In this document: one piece after another, positions 17,549-24,663 of the stretch | How positions within the stretch are numbered: position 1 is the stretch's first letter | Layout: the number at the start of each line of letters is the position of its first letter | Source of the DNA: Cyanobacteria bacterium SIG30 | Lineage (GTDB): Bacteria > Cyanobacteriota > Vampirovibrionia > Gastranaerophilales > Gastranaerophilaceae | Assembly (NCBI GenBank): GCA_015152475.1 | Contig: SUTW01000010.1 | Location: 1 to 39,464 of the forward strand | Reading direction: 5' to 3' | DNA: 39,464 nucleotides | Program-made: the position numbers and the translations under genes | Notes under the pieces: model-generated | The model's database searches: none | What the model was told of the DNA's origin: nothing | Seen by the model: only the letters and a program-made list of their open reading frames with translations

Positions 17549-17782
17549 ATGAGTACATTAGAAAGAGTTAAAAAAGTAGTTGTAGACCAATTAAGCATCG
17601 AAGAAGCTTTAGTTACACCACAAGCTAGCTTCACAGCTGACCTTGGCGCTGACTCTCTAGATACAGTTGAATTAGTTATGGCTTTCGAAGAAGAATTCGG
17701 TTGCGAAATTCCTGATGAAGAAGCTGAAAAAATTGCGACTGTTCAAGATGCAGTAGATTACATTGAAGCACATTTATCATAA
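17549..17782 (+). CDS. acpP: Acyl carrier protein
   Basis: 77 residues, acidic, canonical four-helix ACP. S36 in [30 protein letters not shown] is the phosphopantetheine attachment site. It carries acyl intermediates in fatty-acid synthesis. Followed after 102 nt by fabF, the usual neighbour. The gene is more GC-rich than most genes here, consistent with high expression. Confidence 0.96.
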   Translation: MSTLERVKKVVVDQLSIEEALVTPQASFTADLGADSLDTVELVMAFEEEFGCEIPDEEAEKIATVQDAVDYIEAHLS

Positions 17783-17813
17783 TTAACTTCAAGGATAAAA
17801 GTGTAAAAGATTT

Positions 17814-17862
17814 GCAACGAAAGCTTGCCATTTTGAGTGATTAATTTGGCATATTTCGTTGC
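17814..17862 (+). promoter_or_regulatory. Intergenic stem-loop between acpP and fabF
   Basis: GCAACGAAA (17814-17822) pairs with TTTCGTTGC (17854-17862), with a second short stem GCCA/TGGC inside. There is no T run, so it is not a standard terminator. It sits between two genes with very different required protein levels and may be an RNA-processing or stability element, or an attenuator (inference). Confidence 0.5.
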
Positions 17863-17884
17863 ATTTGTTATATAAGGAGGTTTT

Positions 17885-19135
17885 ATGACAAGAAGAGTAG
17901 TAATAACAGGTATAGGTGCAATCACACCTTACGGAAATGGTGCAGACATACTTTGGGACGCACTTAAAAGTGGTAAAAGTGCTATAAGCAAAGTTGAAAG
18001 AATTAGTTTAGAAGGTCAAAATGTACATATCGCAGGTGAAATTAAAAATTTCGAAGAAATGGGACTTTTAGACCCAAAAGAAGCCAAAAGAATGGACAGA
18101 TACAACCAAGTAGCAATGGTTGCTGCAGAAGAAGCAATTAAAGATTCAGGCATTGATTATGAAAATCTTGATGATCCATACAGATACGGCGTAATTGTTG
18201 GTTCTGGTGTTGGTGGTTTTGAAACTTTTGAAATCCAACATGGCGTTATGAATCAAAAAGGACCCACAAAATGTTCACCATTCACAATTCCATTGATTAT
18301 ATCAGATATGGCTTCAGGTAAAATTTCTATTAAATATGGCTTCAAAGGATGTAACCATGCCGTTGTAAGTGCTTGTGCCACATCAAACCATGCTATCGGA
18401 AATTCATTCAGAGCAATCCAATATGGAGACGCTGATGTAATTATAACAGGTGGCGCAGAAGCCGTTATCACAAGATTAGGTATTGGTGCTTTTACAAGTT
18501 TAAGAGCCCTATCAAAAAGAAATGATGAACCAACAAAAGCGTCTCGTCCATTTGACATTGACCGTGATGGTTTTGTTATGTCAGAAGGTTCAGGCATTTT
18601 GATTCTTGAAGAATTAGAACATGCCAAAGCGCGTGGTGCTAAAATTTATGCAGAAATTGTTGGTTATGGCCAAACAGCTGATGCATACGACATCGTTGCA
18701 CCAGACCCAGAAGGTCGTGGCGCACAAAAAGCTATGGAATATGCACTTCAAGATGCAAAAATTGAAACATCCGATATTGATTATATAAACGCACACGGTA
18801 CAAGCACAGGTCTTGGTGATGTTGCAGAATCACACGCTATTGCAAGACTTTTTGGAGATAAAGAAACAAACAAAAAATTAAAAATTTCATCAACAAAAAG
18901 TATGCACGGTCACTTCCTTGGCGCAACTGGTGCAATTGAAGCAATTGCTTGTTTAGGTGCAATAAGAGAAAGTATTATTCCACCAACAATCAATCTAGAT
19001 AACCAAGACCCAAAAGTTGCAAACTTGGATTATGTTCCACATAAAGCCATTGAGGCCGAAGTAAACTATGCTCTATCAAATTCATTCGGTTTTGGTGGTC
19101 ATAACGCAAGTATTATTATTAAAAAATATAATTAA
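17885..19135 (+). CDS. fabF: Beta-ketoacyl-ACP synthase II
   Basis: 416 residues, normal length. Condenses malonyl-ACP with growing acyl-ACP. Catalytic triad visible: C164 in VSACATSNHAIG, H304 in NAHGTSTGLGD and H341 in KSMHGHFLGATGA; the C-terminus ends SNSFGFGGHNASIIIKK. Strong ribosome site TAAGGAGG. In an operon with acpP and closed by a strong terminator. Confidence 0.96.
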   Translation: MTRRVVITGIGAITPYGNGADILWDALKSGKSAISKVERISLEGQNVHIAGEIKNFEEMGLLDPKEAKRMDRYNQVAMVAAEEAIKDSGIDYENLDDPYRYGVIVGSGVGGFETFEIQHGVMNQKGPTKCSPFTIPLIISDMASGKISIKYGFKGCNHAVVSACATSNHAIGNSFRAIQYGDADVIITGGAEAVITRLGIGAFTSLRALSKRNDEPTKASRPFDIDRDGFVMSEGSGILILEELEHAKARGAKIYAEIVGYGQTADAYDIVAPDPEGRGAQKAMEYALQDAKIETSDIDYINAHGTSTGLGDVAESHAIARLFGDKETNKKLKISSTKSMHGHFLGATGAIEAIACLGAIRESIIPPTINLDNQDPKVANLDYVPHKAIEAEVNYALSNSFGFGGHNASIIIKKYN

Positions 19136-19141
19136 AACTTT

Positions 19142-19174
19142 GCCTCTTCAAAAACTTGAAGAGGCTTAATTTTG
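19142..19174 (+). terminator. Terminator of acpP-fabF
   Basis: GCCTCTTCAA/TTGAAGAGGC, a 10-bp stem followed by TTAATTTT. Confidence 0.85.
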
Positions 19175-19214
19175 AGTATATAATAATAAAAAAATTGAAA
19201 ATTAAATAAAGTAT

Positions 19215-19295
19215 GTCGTAGTGGCGGAATGGTAGACGCGCACGTTTGAGGGGCGTGTGGAGTAATCTGTGGGGGTTCAAGTCCCCCCTACGACA
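19215..19295 (+). tRNA. tRNA-Leu (anticodon GAG), no encoded CCA
   Basis: Cloverleaf: acceptor GTCGTAG/CTACGAC, D arm TGGCGGAATGGTAGACGCG, anticodon stem CACGT/GCGTG with loop TTGAGGG (anticodon GAG), a short variable arm (GGAGTAATCTG) as in a class II tRNA, T arm GGGGGTTCAAGTCCCCC, discriminator A. The 3' flank is TTTTA, so CCA is not encoded, unlike tRNA-Arg here. An exact copy of its 3' end with CCA lies 219 bp downstream. Confidence 0.92.
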
Positions 19296-19514
19296 TTTTA
19301 ATTGATAATTAAATATTTTCGATTGGGGCGAAGAACCCCCACCAAACGAAGTTTGGTAATGGGGTTCAGCGGATTTTGTGCAGGCGTGGCAGAACGAAGT
19401 TCGAACGCCTATGCGAGGCAATCGTGCGGAATGAAGCAATTTTGAAATAAAATTGCAAAATGGAGTCCTAGATTGCCGAGCGCCAATAATCCAAGACAAG
19501 TCCCCCCTACGACA
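19278..19514 (+). mobile_element. Structured ~219-bp insert bounded by 18-bp repeats of the tRNA-Leu 3' end
   Basis: CAAGTCCCCCCTACGACA occurs at 19278-19295 (inside the tRNA) and again at 19497-19514, where CCA follows. Between them lie three hairpins: GAACCCC/GGGGTTC (19333-19339, 19361-19367) enclosing ACCAAAC/GTTTGGT; AGGCGT/ACGCCT (19382-19387, 19405-19410) enclosing GAAC/GTTC; and GGCAATC/GATTGCC (19417-19423, 19471-19477) enclosing GCAATTTT/AAAATTGC. There is no gene. This is the arrangement left by integration into a tRNA 3' end (attL in the tRNA, attR downstream), but far too small for an autonomous element. It could be a non-autonomous palindromic element, a deletion remnant, or a decayed tandem tRNA. 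Confidence 0.6.
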
Positions 19515-19528
19515 CCACTTATTACAGT

Positions 19529-19555
19529 AAAAGTTGCAATAATTATTGCAACTTT
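19529..19555. terminator. Bidirectional terminator
   Basis: AAAGTTGCAAT/ATTGCAACTTT is nearly fully palindromic, with a T run on the plus strand and a shorter one on the minus. It lies just after the CCA-bearing tRNA 3' fragment and downstream of the convergent riboswitch-controlled gene. It was probably the original terminator of tRNA-Leu. Confidence 0.75.
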
Positions 19556-19592
19556 TTGTATTAGTGTTTTATTGTTGATTAATTGTTTTATT

Positions 19593-20198
19593 CTAGTACA
19601 AACCACTCTTATAAGCTAATACCGCTTCATTCCATGAAAAATCATATTCACTCATTAAATTTTCTATTTCTTTTTCATACTCTTTGCTATATTCATTAAA
19701 ATCAATTTGGTAACTGTCATAAACTTCTGTAATAACACTTTCCTGAAAGAATATTCTTTTTAGTTCTTTTGCCTTATCGTGAACAAAATTTCGTGGTATT
19801 TCCCCTTCAATAAATTTCGTAACCTGAAATGTTCGCATTTGAGTTCCCTTAAAAGAGCCTATACAATCAACAATAGTGCAATCCCCTAATTCTTCAATAA
19901 CCCTATTTATTGCATACTCTTTTTGAGGATAAGACATAGTCTTTTTATGCATCAGCCCAATCGTAAATATAATCTTGTGTGTTCGTGTATCCTTGTGATG
20001 GAGTGGATGCTCACATGAATAATGAAGTTGTTTGACTCTTTTGTAATCAAAATTTTCCATTAATTTGTCATAAATACCTGTTAATAATTTGGATAAGGGT
20101 ACTGCTAATTCTTTTTTGAGTCCATAAACGACTTCAAGTCCATGTTCTGCAAAAAATGTCTTAAGCATTTTCATTTCATCATCATTTTGTTGTTCCAT
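19593..20198 (-). CDS. Protein of unknown function under SAM riboswitch control
   Basis: 201 residues with a good ribosome site (AAAAAGGAG, 8 nt from ATG). Not recognised. It is charged and apparently cytosolic with no signal peptide or membrane helix. Visible pieces: an N-terminal helix MEQQNDDEMKMLKTFFAEHGLE, a His/Cys stretch LHYSCEHPLHHKDTRTHKI, a possible beta region DCTIVDCIGSFKGTQMRTFQVTKFIEGE, and an acidic helical C-terminus. The 5' leader contains a SAM aptamer with terminator, so the gene should be on when SAM is scarce. Family members controlled this way usually make or import methionine/SAM, which gives a strong but unproven clue to its role. It lies downstream of the nucleoside deaminase gene on the same strand. 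Confidence 0.75.
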   Translation of the reverse strand: MEQQNDDEMKMLKTFFAEHGLEVVYGLKKELAVPLSKLLTGIYDKLMENFDYKRVKQLHYSCEHPLHHKDTRTHKIIFTIGLMHKKTMSYPQKEYAINRVIEELGDCTIVDCIGSFKGTQMRTFQVTKFIEGEIPRNFVHDKAKELKRIFFQESVITEVYDSYQIDFNEYSKEYEKEIENLMSEYDFSWNEAVLAYKSGLY

Positions 20199-20242
20199 AG
20201 TTGTTCTCCTTTTTATTTAGTAACATCACCTATAAGAGCAAC

Positions 20243-20361
20243 AAAAAAGAAACCCATAGCGATAGGTTTCTTAACATCCACCTATCATTCAAGCGTTAGC
20301 ACCTAATTTAATAGGTTGCTGTGTAGTCAACGGGCTTGTCCCTCGTACACTCTTTATAGGT
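20243..20361 (-). promoter_or_regulatory. SAM riboswitch (SAM-I/IV clan) with transcription terminator
   Basis: On the minus strand the aptamer runs 20361 to 20280. P1 is ACCTAT/ATAGGT; P2 is GTGTA/TACAC around the core GAGGGACAAGCCC; P3 is ACCTA/TAGGT inside GCAACC...GGTGCTAA; then GAATGAT before the 3' P1 strand. GAGGGAC, GCAACC and GGTGCTAA are the hallmark conserved stretches of SAM-I; the missing P4 hairpin points to the SAM-I/IV variant. The 3' P1 strand GATAGGT can instead pair with ACCTATC downstream (anti-terminator), which is the 5' arm of an 11-bp terminator (AAGAAACCTAT/ATGGGTTTCTT, loop CGCT, then T6; 20272-20243). SAM binding therefore stops transcription before the 201-residue gene. 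Confidence 0.87.
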
Positions 20362-20417
20362 ATGTATTTATAATAACACAAAATTAAAGTTATTTGTACC
20401 ATTTATCCAAAAGATAA

Positions 20418-20555
20418 TTATGCACACTTCAACCCTAACACCATTCTCATATTGTAGTATTCCTGAGTGGACTGTTTCATGATATGAACTATTTGCTGAT
20501 AAATATTGTCGTTGGGTTCCAAAATAGTAACCCTATCGACATTAATTCGCATCAT
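20418..20555 (-). CDS. Possible 45-residue ORF overlapping the deaminase stop
   Basis: The frame starts at ATG 20555 (or 20552), 14 nt inside the end of the deaminase gene, and encodes a 45-residue product that starts MMRINVDRVTILEPN, contains HIMKQSTQEYYNMRMVLGL and ends KCA. It has plausible amphipathic composition. There is no clear ribosome site, but the overlap would allow translational coupling. Not recognised; it may be a remnant of a longer gene. Its stop lies about 50 nt before the riboswitch aptamer, leaving room for the riboswitch promoter. Confidence 0.4.
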   Translation of the reverse strand: MMRINVDRVTILEPNDNIYQQIVHIMKQSTQEYYNMRMVLGLKCA

Positions 20556-21093
20556 TTGGCTTATAAACAATTTTACCTGTTTTCACATAGTTTTCAAGCT
20601 TTTCAATGCCAAGTTCTAATTCAATATTGCCGTAAACTTTAATATTTCTTTTTTTAAATTCTTTATGCCAATTAGGTTTAAAACCTTCATCAAAACCAGT
20701 TATTTTTTCAACGATATTTGACGGAACGCCATAATAAACATTTTTAATACCAGACCACATAATAGCACCAAGACACATCATGCAAGGTTCGGCTGTAATG
20801 TAAATACTTAAATTATATGGAGCAAGATTATAAGTCCCGAATTTTTCTTCAGCCATTTTAATTACATTTATTTCTGCGTGGTTATTACTGCATTTTTCAT
20901 TAACAACCGAATTTGACGCTTTTGCAATCATATTGCCGTTTTCATCACAAATGCAGGCAACAAAAGGTCCACAGCCATTTTTGACATAATTATCTAAATC
21001 ATTTTGCAATTCTGTTATAATTTTTTTTGCATTATCAACTTTTTTATAATCTATTTTTTCGTTTGCAAAAATTTTATTATTTTTAAACATCAT
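20542..21093 (-). CDS. Nucleoside deaminase (CMP/dCMP-type zinc enzyme, guanine deaminase-like)
   Basis: 183 residues. Zinc site and catalytic Glu: H72-A-E74 in SNNHAEINVI and PCxxC (C104, C107) in TAEPCMMCLGAIMWSG. The later GFDEGFKPNWHKEFKKRNIKVYGNIE segment fits the guanine/nucleoside deaminase branch better than tRNA-specific TadA; the substrate is uncertain. Its start overlaps the ABC ATPase stop (ATGA), so both are translated from one mRNA. An N-terminal ~20 residues precede the core. Confidence 0.82.
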   Translation of the reverse strand: MMFKNNKIFANEKIDYKKVDNAKKIITELQNDLDNYVKNGCGPFVACICDENGNMIAKASNSVVNEKCSNNHAEINVIKMAEEKFGTYNLAPYNLSIYITAEPCMMCLGAIMWSGIKNVYYGVPSNIVEKITGFDEGFKPNWHKEFKKRNIKVYGNIELELGIEKLENYVKTGKIVYKPNDAN

Positions 21094-21887
21094 TCAACAA
21101 TACTCCACAACCTGCCATTATCAGTTTTTATTAGTTTTACATTAAGATTAAAAATTTCTTTTAAATTATTTTCAGTTAAAACTTCATCTCTTGCGCCATA
21201 TTTCATGATTTTACCATCTTTCAAAATCATTCCTTTGTCAAAAATTGGCAAAATATCGGTTATGTTTTGTGAAATAAAAATTATTGTTAAATTAGGGTTT
21301 TCATTAGCAATTTTATTTATTGCTTTAAGCAAAAATTCCCTTTGTGCAATATCTAAATATGCTGTTGGTTCATCTAAAATCATAAGTTTTGATTTTGCAA
21401 ACAACGCCCTTGCGATTAAAATTTTAATCTGTTCGCCAGATGACATTTCAGAAAATTCTTTATTCGCGAGATGCAGCGCATCAACTTTTTTTAAAAAATC
21501 GGCAACTTCATTAAGCTCATCTTCGCTTGCTTGAAGATAATAACCCAAAGTGCCACTTCTTCCAGACAAAACCATATCAACGCCATTGTTACCAGAACAA
21601 GTTTTATTTATAAAAGGGCTCACCCAAGCAATAGATTTTCTTAATTCATTTAAATCTGTTTTGCCAAAATGCTTACCTAAAACTTCAACTTTTGAACCCC
21701 ATTTTGCCCAAACATAACCAAGCAGCATTTTAACAAAAGTTGTTTTACCAGCGCCATTTGCACCCAAAATAAAACATTTCTGTCCATATGGTACTTGCAA
21801 ATTTATATCATGCAAAATTTCAACGCCATCTAAAATAACGTTGGCATTTTCAATATTTATGGCAAAATCTTTTGAATTTGAATCCAT
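21090..21887 (-). CDS. ABC transporter ATP-binding protein
   Basis: 265 residues. Walker A GANGAGKTT (42-50), signature MSSGEQ (148-153), Walker B KLMILDEPTAYLD (167-179), and the switch residue replaced by Gln in IIFISQN where ABC ATPases usually have His. No permease is adjacent. The closest resemblance is to stand-alone ModF/iron-type ATPases; the substrate is unknown. It has no ribosome site: an extended -10 (TGATATAAT) ends 6 nt before ATG. Confidence 0.82.
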   Translation of the reverse strand: MDSNSKDFAINIENANVILDGVEILHDINLQVPYGQKCFILGANGAGKTTFVKMLLGYVWAKWGSKVEVLGKHFGKTDLNELRKSIAWVSPFINKTCSGNNGVDMVLSGRSGTLGYYLQASEDELNEVADFLKKVDALHLANKEFSEMSSGEQIKILIARALFAKSKLMILDEPTAYLDIAQREFLLKAINKIANENPNLTIIFISQNITDILPIFDKGMILKDGKIMKYGARDEVLTENNLKEIFNLNVKLIKTDNGRLWSIVE

Positions 21888-21893
21888 AGAAAA

Positions 21894-21902
21894 ATTATAT
21901 CA
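21894..21902 (-). promoter_or_regulatory. Extended -10 promoter of the ABC ATPase-deaminase operon (leaderless)
   Basis: Minus strand TG-A-TATAAT (-10 at 21899-21894), six bases TTTTCT, then ATG at 21887. There is no convincing -35. Confidence 0.6.
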
Positions 21903-21907
21903 TCAAA

Positions 21908-22867
21908 TTAACCAATATAATTTACATATTTATGGTTTGAATCAATAACAGAATAAACTCTGTTCCATCTGTTCTGCCAGCCTTTTTCGAAAACTTTTTG
22001 GCTTGGATTATTTGCAACAATTGAAATATATTTTTGTTTTCTTAATTCCATAAATGTATCTACATTGTTACCACACTTGGCTAACGCACTTTTTGCATAC
22101 CCAACACCATGATTAACTGCAGCATCAAAAACAGCAAATGCTAAATCTGGATCAGTTTTTGCAATTTTAGATGCACCAGATGCAACATAATAATTTTTGT
22201 AATAAATATCGTAAACTTCTTCTTTGGTAATATTTCGAACATCAACATATTTACCTTTATATGAAGTATAAGTGCCTTGCGTTATGCCATAATTTGTTGC
22301 ACCACCTCTGTCTGCAGGATGATTTGAAAAACCACCTTCATACCCTAAAACATGACCTAGCATTGTGTCAAAATTAGCATCTTTTAATGTTGATTCTCCT
22401 TTTGATGTTTTAGAACTACTTGATGCAGTTTTTAATGATGTTTTAGACGTTGATGATGTTGATGATGTCGCTGAAACGTTTTCTGTGGCTTCAACATTAT
22501 TTATTGAAATAATAGCCGTTAGATAATCATTAATTTGGTCATAACAAGCATCTATTGAATCACCTATATTTTTAATTTGGCCTTTAATTGCATCTCGTTG
22601 CTCATCTTCCGCTTTGTATAATTGAGCTTGCAGGCGGTCTTTTTCTCTTTCTAATTGCTGGATTTGTTGTTCCTGCTTCATAATAAGCAAATTATATCTA
22701 GCCCTTGTTTCAGAATAGCTAAATTCATCAAGACCAGTTAAATCATCCTCATTTGTTGTTGGAAAAGCACAATTATCAGTACTGGTTAAAGAACTTTGTT
22801 TAACCTCTGAATTAAGATCAACTTTTTTACTGGCACTTGAAGAAAATATGTTCTGAATTAAACTCAT
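21908..22867 (-). CDS. Coiled-coil protein with GH108 muramidase domain
   Basis: 319 residues. N-terminus MSLIQNIFSSSASKKVDLNS (no classical signal peptide), a coiled coil at ~55-115 (EQQIQQLEREKDRLQAQLYK..), a Ser/Thr-rich linker at ~128-160, then a glycoside hydrolase 108-type peptidoglycan hydrolase domain (~166-315). The catalytic Glu is E177 in LGYEGGFSNHPADRGGATNYGIT. Family members are phage or flagellar/secretion-system muramidases that open a passage in murein. It sits at the end of the EF-hand/MGMAASQ gene block, suggesting it opens the wall for an export apparatus (inference). Ribosome site AAAGGG. Confidence 0.83.
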   Translation of the reverse strand: MSLIQNIFSSSASKKVDLNSEVKQSSLTSTDNCAFPTTNEDDLTGLDEFSYSETRARYNLLIMKQEQQIQQLEREKDRLQAQLYKAEDEQRDAIKGQIKNIGDSIDACYDQINDYLTAIISINNVEATENVSATSSTSSTSKTSLKTASSSSKTSKGESTLKDANFDTMLGHVLGYEGGFSNHPADRGGATNYGITQGTYTSYKGKYVDVRNITKEEVYDIYYKNYYVASGASKIAKTDPDLAFAVFDAAVNHGVGYAKSALAKCGNNVDTFMELRKQKYISIVANNPSQKVFEKGWQNRWNRVYSVIDSNHKYVNYIG

Positions 22868-22949
22868 AAAAACCCTTTATTTACAACTATTTATATAAAA
22901 AAATTTTTTAAAAGCTAATTTCAAGAAACAAAATAATTGTAACAAAAGT

Positions 22950-23777
22950 TTATGAACTGATTTTTTGGACATCTTCTTTTGTTGAATCCATGTCAGATTT
23001 AAGCATTTCTCTAACGATATCAGCCTGAGTATCTAACATCTTACAAACTGTTTCAATATTAACAACTCTTTGTTCCAAAATTGTGTCTGCATTTGCGGTT
23101 ATATTACCTGTAACATTTTGATAAGCATTAACGGCTGCATTACCTGTTCCTGAAATCAAGTTTCCCGCAACAAGTGCACCTAAACCATATTCACCAAGAT
23201 AAGGAGAAATAGATTGCAAAATACCACCCCAACCAGATAACAATCCCGCAAGTGGAAGTACTACATTTTGTCCTATTGAAAAACCAGAGGTTGCACCAAC
23301 TGCGTAAGCTGCTGTATTAAGCCCAGCTATACCTGCAGCACTAACTGCTCCGCCTGTCATAACACCTGATGCACCACCTGTTGGATAACCAATATTACTG
23401 CTTCCAAAACCACTCAAAACTGATGATGCGCCAGATGGAAACCCCGGGTAAGAACCAATTGAACCAATACCAAAAGCACTGTTTGCACCATCATAAGCAG
23501 AAGTTGCCCCTGTAATTGGCGAATAATAAGAAGTACCAGCAATATTCATATTATTGCCACCACCCATAACAGACATAAATGTACTTGGGGCAAAAACACT
23601 TGCAAGTTGCCATAAAATATTTCCAGCCATTCCAAAACCACTACCAGTTGCGTTTGAACCTGAAACCGTCAAGTCTCTTAACTTGTCATATGTTTCAAAT
23701 AATTGTGTTTTAGCGGCTGAACTTGCTCCTGAATATTTATTTGCAATTGTTAAATAATGGTCATACTTGTAAGACAT
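22950..23777 (-). CDS. Gly/Ala/Ser-rich protein of unknown function
   Basis: 275 residues with a ribosome site GAGGTGA. N-terminal helix MSYKYDHYLTIANKYSG, then a long glycine-, serine- and alanine-rich middle (residues ~40-215) with hydrophobic patches (GLNTAAYAVGATSGFSIGQNVVLPLAGLLSGWGG). The final helix LEQRVVNIETVCKMLDTQADIVREMLKSD resembles those ending the MGMAASQ proteins. Not recognised. It may be a translocated or membrane-associated component; its position between the muramidase and the MGMAASQ genes, with 18 nt to the preceding gene, supports one operon. Confidence 0.65.
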   Translation of the reverse strand: MSYKYDHYLTIANKYSGASSAAKTQLFETYDKLRDLTVSGSNATGSGFGMAGNILWQLASVFAPSTFMSVMGGGNNMNIAGTSYYSPITGATSAYDGANSAFGIGSIGSYPGFPSGASSVLSGFGSSNIGYPTGGASGVMTGGAVSAAGIAGLNTAAYAVGATSGFSIGQNVVLPLAGLLSGWGGILQSISPYLGEYGLGALVAGNLISGTGNAAVNAYQNVTGNITANADTILEQRVVNIETVCKMLDTQADIVREMLKSDMDSTKEDVQKISS

Positions 23778-23795
23778 TTTTCACCTCACTATTTT

Positions 23796-24500
23796 CTATG
23801 ATTGGAAGGTTTTAAATACTGTTTCGATTGTGTCTTGAATAACTTTTTTAACCGATTCTAATTCTGTTTGAATAGCATTTTGTTCAGTATCTAAGTTTCT
23901 TAATTTCATTTCAAGAGTTCTATCCTGAATTTGAATTTCGCGGGTTTTTGCATTTATTTCTTCAACCTTTTTTGTATAAACAGATTGGTCACGATTGTAC
24001 TTGTTCATTGCATCAGTATAAGCCTGTTCATCTTCCCAACTTCCTGAAGACAAAGGTAAAGCATCCTGAGTTTGAATTCCTGTTGTGCCTGCATCAGTTA
24101 TTTTAAAATAACTATACAAATTAGCGCCTTCTTTTTTTTCTAAAAGACCTTCTACAGTGCTTGTATAATCAACTCCATCTATTGTCCATATAATGTCCAT
24201 TGAATAAATTTTATTGTTTTCAGCATCAACTTCTTCAGTTTCTGTTATACTATCAGACAAAATTTTATATACGGTATTATTTCCAGCACTATCAGTAGTT
24301 GTAAAACTATAAACACTTTGAGTATAATCTGCAACACTTGGTGGCGTTGGTGTTTCAAGTGTGATTAACTCGTTAAAAAGTTCAGTTTGTTCAACTGACA
24401 AAAGTGTTCTCTGTTGATTTATTTGTTGACCTTGAAATTCAACATTTGATTTACGTGCCGTCAATGCTAGATATCTAGCCTGAGATGCTGCCATGCCCAT
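23796..24500 (-). CDS. MGMAASQ-family protein 1
   Basis: 234 residues. N-terminus MGMAASQARYLALTARKSN followed by VEFQGQQINQQRTLLS, a conserved start shared with the next gene. The middle is a variable beta-rich region (VYSFTTTDSAGNNTVYKILSD..). The C-terminal coiled coil (EINAKTREIQIQDRTLEMKL..LDTEQNAIQTELESVKKVI) ends in VFKTFQ. The conserved amphipathic N-terminus with variable middle and helical C-terminus resembles axial or secreted subunits of flagellar/type III-like machines, but I cannot assign a family. Ribosome site AGGAG. Confidence 0.7.
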   Translation of the reverse strand: MGMAASQARYLALTARKSNVEFQGQQINQQRTLLSVEQTELFNELITLETPTPPSVADYTQSVYSFTTTDSAGNNTVYKILSDSITETEEVDAENNKIYSMDIIWTIDGVDYTSTVEGLLEKKEGANLYSYFKITDAGTTGIQTQDALPLSSGSWEDEQAYTDAMNKYNRDQSVYTKKVEEINAKTREIQIQDRTLEMKLRNLDTEQNAIQTELESVKKVIQDTIETVFKTFQS

Positions 24501-24602
24501 CTTTTTATCTCCTATTAAAATATAATTAAGGGAAACTTACTATACTTTTTAATGATATTTTTTTATAAGTCAATTTTCATCCTCTAAAAAGAGGAAAAAT
24601 TA

Positions 24603-24636
24603 TTTTTTAAAAATAAAAAGCCCGATTAAATCGGGC
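24603..24636 (-). terminator. Terminator of MGMAASQ protein 2
   Basis: GCCCGAT/ATCGGGC stem with a TAA loop, followed on the minus strand by TTTTTATTTTT. Confidence 0.85.
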
Positions 24637-24663
24637 GTAAAGCATGGTTTATTGTTTAATTTT

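Noticed and set aside
19497-19517. Second tRNA-Leu gene
   Set aside because: Only the 3' acceptor strand and part of the T arm are present; no D or anticodon arm upstream.
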